A stretch of 64,000 bases of DNA, taken from Deltaproteobacteria bacterium (GTDB taxonomy: Bacteria > Myxococcota_A > Polyangia > Polyangiales > Ga0077539). The notes beneath the pieces are model-generated. The model was not told where the DNA came from, made no database searches, and was given only the letters and a program-made list of their open reading frames with translations. Location of the stretch: assembly GCA_016704445.1 (NCBI GenBank), contig JADJAE010000015.1, positions 117,417-181,416 on the forward strand, read 5' to 3'. The position numbers and the translations under genes are program-made. Shown in pieces: positions 1 through 10,040 of the stretch. How positions within the stretch are numbered: position 1 is the first letter of the stretch; every line of letters starts with the position of its first letter.

Positions 1-677
1 CCTCCCGCGGCGACCATCTGGCCCGGGGCGGCGAAGAGCTGGCGCACCACGCCCGCGCGAGGGGCGGTGACGGGCACGCGGACGTCCGAGTCGAGGGGAG
101 CCCGGCGCAGCACGGCGAGGCGGGCCTCGGCGGCGCGCACCTCGGCGGCGGCGGTGTCTCTCTCGGCGCGGGCCTCCTCGGCGGCGCGCTCGCTCCCGGC
201 GCGCTGGCGGGCGAGGAGCTCCGTGCGGGCGGCTCGCTGGGTGCTCGCGGCGAGGCGAGCGCGGGCGGCCTCCAGGGTGCGGACGCTCTGCGCCCGGACG
301 TCCCGGTCGGCGGGAGCGAAGGGAGTGAGCCAGAGCAGGAGGGCACCCTGGGCGACCGCTGTCCCCGGGCGGGGGAGGCCCGAGGCCGGGGCGTGGACGG
401 TGCCTGCGAGCGGCGCGGCGAGGGTGAGCGCGCGGCCCGGCGGGACGCTCACGTCCCCGGCGAAGGTGCGCACCTGGACCCCCGAGGCGGGAGCGACCGG
501 GGCGGTGGTGATGCCGAGGCGCTCGACGGCCCGAGGGGTGAGCGTGACGGTGGTGAGCTCGGACTCCTTCACGGCGTGGGCGACGGTCGCGGGGTGGGCG
601 GCGTGCGGGGCGGACGGAGGGGTGCGCTGGCAGGCCGCGGCGAGGGCGGCCGCGGCGAGGGCGGGGCGGAGTCTCAT
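1..677 (-). CDS. RND efflux periplasmic adaptor (membrane fusion protein), partial
   Basis: This is the N-terminal 225 residues of a HlyD/CusB-type adaptor; the rest lies beyond the left edge. It begins with a short lipoprotein signal (LAAAALAAACQ, lipobox Cys about residue 16). A barrel-sandwich half (GRALTLAAPLAGTVHAPASG) is followed by a long Ala/Arg/Glu-rich coiled-coil hairpin (about residues 120-195) and the return strand (VPVTAPRAGVVRQLF). Adaptors of this kind bridge an inner-membrane RND pump and a TolC channel in the periplasm. The ATG overlaps the stop of the upstream TolC-like gene (ATGA), so the two are co-translated; the pump gene is expected off the left edge. Substrate unknown; the lipoprotein adaptor and channel pairing resembles CusCBA-type metal exporters, which is inference only. 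Confidence 0.85.
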   Translation of the reverse strand, partial: MRLRPALAAAALAAACQRTPPSAPHAAHPATVAHAVKESELTTVTLTPRAVERLGITTAPVAPASGVQVRTFAGDVSVPPGRALTLAAPLAGTVHAPASGLPRPGTAVAQGALLLWLTPFAPADRDVRAQSVRTLEAARARLAASTQRAARTELLARQRAGSERAAEEARAERDTAAAEVRAAEARLAVLRRAPLDSDVRVPVTAPRAGVVRQLFAAPGQMVAAG

Positions 678-1992
678 CGGGGGCTTCCTCCGGCGCTGCG
701 GTCGCGTTGGGCGAGGGCGCGGCGGACGTCGGCCTCGAGCTCGGCGAGCCGGAGTCGGCCGTCGATCGCGCGGCGGGTGGCGTCGAGCACGACGAGGTAC
801 GAGGCCTCGCCGGCGGTGAACTGCTCGTCGGCGTGCTGCACCGAGCGGTCGAGCGAGGGCGACACCTCCGCGCGCCAGCGGGCGAGCGAGTCGCGCGCCT
901 GGGCGAGCTGCGCGTGGGCCTGCGTGACCTCGGTGGTGACCTGCTGCCGGAGGGCGATGGCGCGCCAGGAGGCCTGCTCGATCTCCGCCTCGGCGCGGCC
1001 GATGGCCCCCTGGTTCTGGTTGAAGATCGGGAGGGGGGCGATGATGCCGGGGCCGAGGGCGAGGCCGTCGACGGGGTTGAGGGTCACGGCGTCGAGGGCG
1101 GCGGTGAAGGACACGATGCGGGTGCGCTCCCAGCCCGCGCGGGCGGCGGCGGCCTCGACCGCGAGGCCCGCGGCGTGGAGGTCGGGGCGCGCGGAGAGCG
1201 CGAAGCGGACGACGTCGGCGACGGGCTCGGCGGGCGCGTCGGGGGCGGGTCGGCGACGGCGCGGAGGGCGCGGGGGTCGGACGCGAAGCCCACGAGGGCG
1301 CGGAGGGCGAGGAGGGCGAGCTGCTGGTCGGCCTCGGCGCGGAGGGAGGCGTCTCGGGCGGTGAGGGCCTCGGCGCGGGCGGACTCGAGCTCGGCGTCGC
1401 CGACGTCCCCGGCGGCCGCCCGGAGCCGGGTGACCTCGAGGATGGCGTCGAGGGTCGCGGCGGCCTCGGCGCGCACGCGCTGGCGCTCCCCGGCGAGGAG
1501 CACCTCCGCGTGGGCGAGGCGCACGTCGCGGGCGAGGTCGAGGCCCGACTGCACGAGGCTGCGGGCCACGCGCTCGACGTCGCGCTGCGCGGCGGCCACG
1601 CGGCGACCGCGCTGCCAGAGGGCTTCGAGCGGAGCCTGCACGCGAAACGACAGCGGGTGCGAAGCCACCGGGAGCATCAGCGTGAGGAGGGGGTTGGGGA
1701 GCTGCCCGGCCTCCTCCAGGTCGGCGCGGGAGAAGCCGAGCTGGGCGAGGTCGGCGTGGAAGCGGGGGTTGTTCCAGAGGGCGAGCGCGACGGACTCGCT
1801 GGCGGTGAGCCCGTCGTCGAGCGAGACCCCGCGGGGGAGCGTGGGGGCGTCGGTCGGGCGCTGCGGGCCGGCGGCGCTCCCGGTGCGGCGCGCGAGGTCG
1901 CGGGCGATCCAGGCGTGGTCGTAGGGGGAGGTCGCGCAGCCGAGGAGGGTGGCGAGGGCGACGGGCGCCAGGCGGTGCATCGTGGGGCGCAC
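674..1992 (-). pseudogene. TolC-family outer-membrane efflux lipoprotein, frame broken near 1240
   Basis: The outer-membrane channel partner of the adaptor gene it overlaps. The first part (1992 to about 1240) has a lipoprotein signal ending LLGCATS, then the N-terminal TolC repeat with long helices (SVALALWNNPRF, AGQLPNPLLTL). The second part (about 1250 to 674) continues the second repeat in another frame (PLPIFNQNQGAIGRAEAEI). The switch lies in a C-rich run (complement of 1235-1250): adding one base restores a continuous protein of about 439 residues, the usual family length. Both halves are well conserved and share codon use, so I favour a one-base sequence error over a real pseudogene. 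Start chosen at MRPTMHRL; MHRL four codons later is equally possible. Confidence 0.8.
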
Positions 1993-2035
1993 CGTATCGG
2001 GCGCACCCTAACGGGAGCCTAACGGGCGCGGGGCC

Positions 2036-3682
2036 TCAGAGGTGATACGAGAGGGTGTATTCGACGTTCTCCCGGAGCGGCAGCGAGCACACCTTCTCCA
2101 CGCGGAGGTACACGGTGGTGTTCTCGGTGTAGAGCCCGAAGGCCGCCGAGGACATGGTGTTCGAACCGCTGCCGCTCACGGCCATGCTCACCGTGGTGCG
2201 GTCGGTGATGAGCGTGACGACGTAGCAGCTGCCCTCGCTGCTGCCGCCGCTGGTGACCACGGTGACGCCGTAGTTGTTGGCGCAGAAGCTCCCTCCCGTG
2301 GCGCGCACGGAGTACCAGTCCGGAGCGGCCCCGACGGTCGCCACGAAGCCCTGCGGCGCGGGCGAGTGGGGCCGCGCGTCGGAGGGGATGCGCACGCCGT
2401 TGATGGTCCCGAGGGTGGTGTCGGAGCAGCCCTGACTGGGGCGTGAGCTGGCCGTCGCCTGGGTGTGCCCCGCGACGCTGTCGTCGACCGCCTCGCAGCC
2501 GTCCGAGGTCAGCCCGTTGACGTCGTAGGTGCTCCCGCTGCAGGTGAGCGTCGAGCCCGCGCAGAGGCCCGCCGTGCAGCTCGTCCCGCAGGCGACGCCG
2601 CAGCCGCCGCAGTTCGCCAGGTCGCTCTGGAGGTTGACGCAGCGTCCGCCGCAGGAGGTGAGCCCGCCCGTGCAGACGCAGCTCCCCGCGGCGCAGGCCA
2701 TCCCCGCCCCGCAGGCGCGGCCGCAGGCGCCGCAGTTGGCGGGGTCGCTGTTGAGGTCGCGGCATGCGCCCGAGCAGGTGCTCAGCCCCGCGCCGCACGC
2801 CGCGGAGGTGCACGCCCCGGCCACGCACACGAGGCCCGCCGTGCAGGCCCGGCCGCACGCGCCGCAGTGGGCGACGCTGGAGCGCGCGTCGACCTCGCAC
2901 CCGTCGGCCGTGTTGTTGTTGCAGTCCGCGAAGCCCGGGTTGCAGACGATCGAGCACGCGCCCGCGCCGCTGCAGCGGCCGACCGCGTTCGGGGCCGCGG
3001 GGCAGGCGGTGATGGTCTGCGAGCTCCCGTCGGCGCTGCAGGTGCGCCGCTCGGCCCCGGCGCCGCACTCCACCGCTCCTGGCGTGCAGGCGCGCGTCTG
3101 GCAGCGCCCGCCGATGCAGCCCATGCCCGCGGGACAGACCATCTCGACGAAGCCCGTGCGCGGGTCGCAGGTGCGCACCCTCCCCTCCGCGGTGCAGGTG
3201 GCCGGACCCACCGTGCAGCGGGGCGCCCGGCAGACCGAGTCGGGTCCGCAGACCTGCCCCCCGGTGCAGTCGACCTCCGTGAGGCACTCCACGCAGGTCA
3301 TGCGGGCGGTGTCGCAGACGAAGCCCAGGGCGCCGCAATCGCGGGACGAGCGGCACGACAGCCCGCCGTCACGGCCAGCATCGGGGGCGTCGACCGAAGG
3401 GACATCGACCATCGGGGCGTCGGAGGGGGCATCGACCGCCATGGGAGCGTCCTCGGGCGAGGCCGCGTCGATCACCGGGGGCGCATCGTCGGGGGCGGGG
3501 ACATCGAGCGCGACGGGCGCATCGACGGGGGCCGCGTCATCGGAGGAGACGTCGGGCGCGCCGACCTCCGCGACGGTCGGAGCGTCGGTGGAGGCGGAGG
3601 CGTCGAGGGAGAAATCAACCCCGCGGGACGAGCCACAGCCGACGAGCGAAAGCAGGAGAAGGGCAGCCACCGGACGATGCAT
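2036..3682 (-). CDS. Cys-rich repeat surface lipoprotein
   Basis: A 548-residue predicted lipoprotein: signal peptide with lipobox VGCGSS (Cys about residue 16), an Asp/Ala/Pro/Val linker to about residue 105, then Cys-rich modules. The modules contain the pattern NCGACGRAC...GxxCxxGxC and one DCNNNTADGCEVD unit. A C-terminal domain of about 165 residues (GFVATVGAAPDWYSVRA) has no repeats and ends with beta-rich sequence. The paired Cys suggest disulfide-stabilised extracellular modules, a layout common in predicted lipoproteins of Polyangia. Function unknown. It is related in module design to the proteins at 10019-13237 and 48120-49880. The start is the ATG directly before a positively charged signal segment. 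Confidence 0.8.
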   Translation of the reverse strand: MHRPVAALLLLSLVGCGSSRGVDFSLDASASTDAPTVAEVGAPDVSSDDAAPVDAPVALDVPAPDDAPPVIDAASPEDAPMAVDAPSDAPMVDVPSVDAPDAGRDGGLSCRSSRDCGALGFVCDTARMTCVECLTEVDCTGGQVCGPDSVCRAPRCTVGPATCTAEGRVRTCDPRTGFVEMVCPAGMGCIGGRCQTRACTPGAVECGAGAERRTCSADGSSQTITACPAAPNAVGRCSGAGACSIVCNPGFADCNNNTADGCEVDARSSVAHCGACGRACTAGLVCVAGACTSAACGAGLSTCSGACRDLNSDPANCGACGRACGAGMACAAGSCVCTGGLTSCGGRCVNLQSDLANCGGCGVACGTSCTAGLCAGSTLTCSGSTYDVNGLTSDGCEAVDDSVAGHTQATASSRPSQGCSDTTLGTINGVRIPSDARPHSPAPQGFVATVGAAPDWYSVRATGGSFCANNYGVTVVTSGGSSEGSCYVVTLITDRTTVSMAVSGSGSNTMSSAAFGLYTENTTVYLRVEKVCSLPLRENVEYTLSYHL

Positions 3683-3745
3683 ATCGCTGGACCATATCCC
3701 AGCTTCGCGGAGCCGGCGGGTTCCCCCCTCCCGTGGCTGCGAGCG

Positions 3746-5407
3746 TCACTCCGCGGCGGGGGCGGCGATCTTCACCGCGTCGATCACCCGGGGCTCGGCC
3801 GAGGCGGAGGGATCCAGCGGGAGGGGCCACGCGCCGACGGTCCAGCGCTCGGGCATGCGGTCGAGGCCGAAGGCCCAGAGGGAGATGCCCGACGCGTCGA
3901 CGCGGAGCCTGAGGAAGTTCTTCCAGCCCTCCTCGCGCAGCGACGAGAAGGCCTCGTTTCCGTGCCGGTGAAACACCCTCACGCTCACGAAGAGGTACAG
4001 CCCCATGATGGCCCCGCCGAGCCAGTACCCGAGCAGCCCGCTCGCGGCGATCATCACCCCGCGGCGGGCGACCACGTCGTGCTGCACCCCGAGGGCGCGC
4101 GCGCACCACAGCCCCGCCGCGGTGGCCCCGAGGGCCGCGGCCAGGTGCGAGGCGCCGTGCACCAGCCCCGCGCCGACCCGGTACCCGGGGCGGTTGGAGT
4201 CGGTGAAATACACCACCGCGACCAGCAGCAGCACCACCAGCGAGATGGCGCTCGGCTGCTCGGCGACCTGCACCAGGCCGCGCTGGATGGCGGGCCCGAC
4301 GCCCTGGTCGATGGCCCCGAGGTCGGGCTGCGGCAGCAGCCAGGAGAGCAGGGTGTAGAGCGCCGCGGTCGCGAAGCCGAAGCGGAGGTTGAGCAGGGGA
4401 AAGGCCAGGTTGCGTCGGGCGAGCGCGAGGGACACCGGCCGCGTGGGGTACTCCGCCGACACCCGGAAGCGACGGGTCTCGCCCCGCCGCCCTCGCTGCA
4501 GCCGCTGCATCGACGGCGTGTGCGTCGGGTGGAGGAAGGCCCCGCCGCCGCCCGAGGTGACGTACTGCGCGCCGGGGGTCGCGCCCTCGTCGGTGCGCTC
4601 CATCCGGCGGTAGTGGTGCAGGTCGCCCGCGAGCCAGAGCACCACCCGGGCGCGCTTCTCCTCGGTGATGTACCCGAGCAGCGAGCGCATCTGCGGGCCG
4701 TGGTCCTTGGCGTACTGCTGGCGGAAGACCCAGGTGGGCTCGGCCAGGGCGATGATGACGTGGTCGCCCTCGCGCAGCTCCTTGAGGGCGGACTCGAACC
4801 ACCGGCGCTGCGGCACGTCGAGGTCGCACTGGAGCTGCACGTCCACCGCCACGAGCCAGTGACGGTGCGGCAGCCGCAGGCAGTGGTAGCTCCGCGTCTG
4901 GAAGGTCGACCACATCCCCAGCGCGCCCTTCTGCGCGAAGGTGCTCACGAAGCCCACCAGCCCGTCGTACCAGTCGTGGTTGCCAGGGATCGCCAGCAGC
5001 AGCGGGCGAGGCGTCGGAGGCTCCGGGGGAGACACCGCCCGCATCGGCGCCAGCAGCCGCGCCTCGTACTCCGCGATGCTCCCCGCGGGGTAGACCTGGT
5101 CGCCGCCCATGAGCAGCAGGTCGCCCCGGGGGAGGGCCTCGCCGTCGACCGCGATGGAGGTCCGGGCGAGCGCGTGGAGCACCGCCGTCGTGGGCCGCCA
5201 GCCGTCGCCGGTGTCGGAGACGTAGTCCATCCAGAACACCTCGCGATCGGCGAACGATCGAGGCTCCTGGGGCTCGCCCAGCGCCAGGAGCAGCCGGTAG
5301 TCGGCGCGCGTGGCGAAGACCTCCGTGAGCACCGTCTGGAGGCCGGTGCGGAGGAGCTGCGCGGGGTCGTACCAGCCCACCATGTCGGGGCGCTCGGGTG
5401 CGGTCAT
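3746..5407 (-). CDS. Metallophosphoesterase with C-terminal membrane domain
   Basis: A 553-residue protein with a calcineurin-like phosphoesterase domain in the first 290 residues: GGDQVYP, GNHDWYDG and AGDLHHYRR supply the expected metal and catalytic residues. After about residue 310 come several hydrophobic segments (for example SLVVLLLVAVVYF and LLGYWLGGAIMGLYLFV) that look like 4-5 transmembrane helices, so the enzyme is probably membrane-anchored. There is no N-terminal signal peptide, so the catalytic part may be cytoplasmic. Substrate is not evident. It lies 19 bases downstream of the SDR gene on the same strand and could be co-transcribed with it. Confidence 0.85.
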   Translation of the reverse strand: MTAPERPDMVGWYDPAQLLRTGLQTVLTEVFATRADYRLLLALGEPQEPRSFADREVFWMDYVSDTGDGWRPTTAVLHALARTSIAVDGEALPRGDLLLMGGDQVYPAGSIAEYEARLLAPMRAVSPPEPPTPRPLLLAIPGNHDWYDGLVGFVSTFAQKGALGMWSTFQTRSYHCLRLPHRHWLVAVDVQLQCDLDVPQRRWFESALKELREGDHVIIALAEPTWVFRQQYAKDHGPQMRSLLGYITEEKRARVVLWLAGDLHHYRRMERTDEGATPGAQYVTSGGGGAFLHPTHTPSMQRLQRGRRGETRRFRVSAEYPTRPVSLALARRNLAFPLLNLRFGFATAALYTLLSWLLPQPDLGAIDQGVGPAIQRGLVQVAEQPSAISLVVLLLVAVVYFTDSNRPGYRVGAGLVHGASHLAAALGATAAGLWCARALGVQHDVVARRGVMIAASGLLGYWLGGAIMGLYLFVSVRVFHRHGNEAFSSLREEGWKNFLRLRVDASGISLWAFGLDRMPERWTVGAWPLPLDPSASAEPRVIDAVKIAAPAAE

Positions 5408-5426
5408 CGCCGCGACGATACGCCGC

Positions 5427-6116
5427 TCACCACTCGTAGCGCTTGCCCCGCCAGTCGAGGAAGTCGCCGCTGTCGGAGGCCACGAGCCCGTCGATGAGGG
5501 CCACCAGCGCGTGCACCGACTGGTCTACCGGAACCGGCGCCGACCGGCCGCCCATGTCCGTCTGCACCCAGCCGGGGTTGAACACCACGGAGATCACCCG
5601 CCGGTCGCGGAGGTCCACGGCCATGCTCCGCGAGGCCATGTTGAGCGCGGCCTTGGACATCCGATACGAGTAGGCGCCGCCGGAGGTGTTGTCCCCGATC
5701 GATCCCATGCCCGAGGAGATGTGCGCCACCTTGCGTACCTCCGAGCGCAGCAGGTGGGGCAGCAGCGCCCTCGTCACCCGCAGCGGCCCCAGCGCGTTGA
5801 CAGAGTATGTCCGCATCGCCTCGGCGGTGTCCATCGCCTCCAGGGAGGTCCACTCGCCCCGCACTCCGGCGTTGTTCACCAGCACGTCGACGGCGGCGTC
5901 GCCCAGCGCCCGGGCGAACTCCGCCACGCTCGCGTCGTCGCCCACGTCGCAGGCCAGCACCTGAAGCGCCCCCGGGTGCGCGGCCTCCAGCGCCCTCAGC
6001 GCCTCGGCCGCCGCGGGAGAGCGCACCGCCGCCACGACGCTCTCCCCGCGCGCCAGGTACTGCTTCACGAACTCCAGCCCGATGCCCCGGTTGGCCCCCG
6101 TCACGACGATGTTCAT
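5427..6116 (-). CDS. Short-chain dehydrogenase/reductase
   Basis: A 229-residue SDR of the classical type. The NAD(P) motif TGANRGIG is at residues 6-13, the NNAG motif near residue 85, a catalytic-site Ser in SSGMGS, and YxxxK as YRMSKAALNM. The open frame extends upstream, but MNIVVTGANRG is the usual family N-terminus and gives the normal length. Substrate is unknown; closest in look to the 'carbonyl reductase/C-factor-like' short SDRs, an impression from motifs only. Divergent from the lipoprotein gene at 6198 with 81 bases between them. Confidence 0.88.
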   Translation of the reverse strand: MNIVVTGANRGIGLEFVKQYLARGESVVAAVRSPAAAEALRALEAAHPGALQVLACDVGDDASVAEFARALGDAAVDVLVNNAGVRGEWTSLEAMDTAEAMRTYSVNALGPLRVTRALLPHLLRSEVRKVAHISSGMGSIGDNTSGGAYSYRMSKAALNMASRSMAVDLRDRRVISVVFNPGWVQTDMGGRSAPVPVDQSVHALVALIDGLVASDSGDFLDWRGKRYEW

Positions 6117-6197
6117 GGTCGGACACACTGCCACCAGCGCGGCCGCCGGGTCACTCCCCGAGGAGTGCCGCCGCACCCATCGGATACACTCCGCGCC

Positions 6198-8841
6198 GTG
6201 TCCCCTCAGCCCGTCTCGCTCTCGCTCGTGCTCGGCGTCGCGCTCCTCTCCGGCTGTCACTCCCGCCGCGCTCGCGCCCATCGCCCCCCCTCCTCGCCTC
6301 GCTGGGTCGTCGCCGCGGCGGCCGGCGCCGCCGTGCGCGTGCGCGGCGGGCTCGTGCTGAAGGGCTCCCTCCGCGCCGACAACGGCCGCGTCGCCGCGGC
6401 CCCGCAGCCCGCGAGCGCCATCGCCGCGACCGCCTGGCTCGCCGACGGCTCCTGGCTCTTCGCCAGCGTCGACGGAACCCTCTACCGCGCCCCCTCCTTC
6501 ACCGGCCCGCTGACGGTGCTCCCCTCGCTGCCCTTCCGCCTCGACCCGGTCGATCCCGTCGGGGGGTTGCACTCCCGCGGCGTCCACTCTCGCGGCGCGC
6601 TCGCGGTGCTGCGACGCTCCTCGGCGCCCACGCCGTCGCCCCCGATGGGTCCCACCGTCGGCTCGACCTCGGTCGGGTGCTCTCGGTGTGCTTCGCCTCC
6701 GCGACCGACGCCTACGCCGTCTCCGAGCCCGGCGTGCTGCGCGCCTCGCACGACGGCGGCCGTCGCTTCACCGTGCTCCGCGCCCCCGCCGGCGTACCCC
6801 TCTCCGTCTGGAACGCCGACGACGACACCTTCCTCCGCACCACCGCGGGCACCTTCCGCCTGACCGCCGGCGTCTTCGTCCCCGACGCCTCCGCCCCGTC
6901 GCCCTCCGCCTGGCTGGCGGTCCCCCGCTCCATCGACCAGGGCCTCCTCGACGCGGCCGCCTCGCTCCCGGTGCCGCTCCACCCCCAGCGCGCCGCGGCC
7001 CTCCCCGGCGGTCGCATCGCCCTCATCCGCGACGGGGCGCTCCAGATCGTCGACGCCCGCACCGGGCGGGCCCTCTCCCGCGACACCCTCCCCGGCGACG
7101 ACTGCACCCTCCACCCGGCGCACCGCGGCCTGCGCGCCGTCTGCCGTCACCAGGCATGGGCCACCCTCGTCGCATCGAGAGACGCCGACCGGCCCGGCTG
7201 GACCATCCTCCGCGACGAGGCCCGCGCCGAGCCCGCCGGGGCCGCCACCTTCGACGACGCCTCCGCCGCCTGGGCGGTGCAGGCCCCCTGCTCCCAGCGC
7301 CCGGAGATCGATCCCCGCGACGTCTGCCTCTACGACGACCGCGGCGTCGCCCACGAGCTGCGCCTCCCCTCCCCCGCGACCATCGCGGCCGTCCACGGAG
7401 GCGTCGCGCTCGCGATCGAGTCCGACCGCGCCGACCGAGCACCCCGCGCCTGGCTCCTCCACGACGGCACCGTCACCCCCCTCCGCCTCCCCGACGACCT
7501 TCGCAGCCCGGTCTCGGCCTCGTGGAGCCGCGACGGCCTCTCGCTCGTCCACGCCACCCCCGGCGCTCCGCTCGCGCTCTCCGTCACCCCCGCCCCCGCA
7601 GGCGCGCCCCCCGCGTGGCGCCGCGTCGCCGTGCCCGCCCACCTGACCCGCGCGCTCCTCGCCCCGGACGGCTCGGCGCTCTTCTTCGGCGACGACGCCC
7701 GTAGCCTCGCCCGCTCTCGCCGCGGCGACTCCCTCTCCACCCCCCCCTCGCCGGTGATCGGCGCAGCAGCGGCGCTCCCGCTCGACCCCTCGGCGCCCTC
7801 GTACTGCGTCGGCCCGTGGTGCCGCCTCGGCGGGGCGCTCACCCTCGCCCCCGCCACGCCCGCCGCGCTGGCGATCGCCCGCCCCGACGCTCTCCCTCCG
7901 ATCGCCCCGACGAGGAGCCCTCAGCGCGCCATCCGCTGCGAGCACGGCGCGGTCACCCGGGCGCCCGAGATCGACCGCGGCGCGGCCGTGAGCGGACACG
8001 CCGTGAGCTGGTCGCTCGAGGGCTCCATGCTCTCGGTGAACTGGTCGGGGGAGACCTCGCAGGGAGCCGTCGCCCGCGCCGTCACCGTGCGCCCCGGCGC
8101 CCGCCCGAGCGGGCGCGGGGTGCAGGGGACACGCAGCCCCGCGGGGCTGATCGAGCTCTGCGCGCCCACCGGGTGCGACCACCTCCTGGCGCTGCCGTCG
8201 GGCTACACCGCGCTGGGCCTCGGCAGGGCGCGCCCCGGAGGCGTGGAGGTGCAGCAGCGCCCCAGAGGCTACGTGGCGCGCGCCGACGACGCCCGCGACG
8301 GGGTGACCCTGGTGACGGTGGTGGCCCTCGACCCGGCGGGGGTGATCACCGCGCGGCGCACCTTCGCGCTCGCGGCGGCCAACGACGAGGCCCACCTCGG
8401 GAGCTGGTCGGGCCGCGACGGGCTCTGGATCGACGACCGCGAAGGCAGGGCGCGCTTCCTCGCCCTCGACCCGGCGGACACCGGAGGCGAGGCCCTGGTG
8501 ACGGTGCCGGGGCCCGATGCATCGCACGCGGGCTGCGCCTGACGGCGACGCGCCGGGCGAGATGCGGCGGCTCCAGCGGGGTCGCCCAGGTGAGCGGACC
8601 AGGGTGGTTCGTGGAGGGGGGAGAGTGGCAGACCGAGGAGGTGATCGCGCTCGGTCCTTCGGGGGCGTGCGTGCGGTCGATCACCGGCGGCGAGGCGAGG
8701 GACGAGCGCGAGGCGAGCGGAGGCCGCGAGGAGCGCGAGCCGGTGCGGAGCTTCGTGCTGCGCGCGACGGGCGAAGGGACCTTCGAGGGCCGAGCGTGGT
8801 CGGGCGATCGGGCGATCGCCCTGCGCTGTCGGATGGAGTGA
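6198..8841 (+). pseudogene. Large exported lipoprotein, beta-propeller-like, two frame breaks
   Basis: No family recognised. A GTG start (6198) opens a signal peptide with lipobox LLSGCHS. The frame then shifts near 6610 (after HSRGALAVL) and again near 8520-8535 (after VTVPGPDASHA). Reading across both gives about 880 residues ending ALRCRME before TGA at 8841. The body is Ala/Asp/Pro-rich with repeated short strands and turns such as SVCFASATDAYAVSEPG and LRASHDGGRRFTVL, resembling sorting- or BNR-type propeller repeats. This suggests an extracytoplasmic beta-propeller, which is inference. Codon use is continuous across both breaks, so single-base sequence errors are the simplest explanation. 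Confidence 0.6.
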
Positions 8842-8868
8842 GCGGGAGGGAGCTCGGGGAAGGGGGGA

Positions 8869-10018
<1,150 letters not shown>

Positions 10019-10040
<22 letters not shown>

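Noticed and set aside
2465..5497. 1010-residue plus-strand frame
   Set aside because: Antisense to the phosphoesterase and lipoprotein genes, whose motifs are clear; produced by high G+C.
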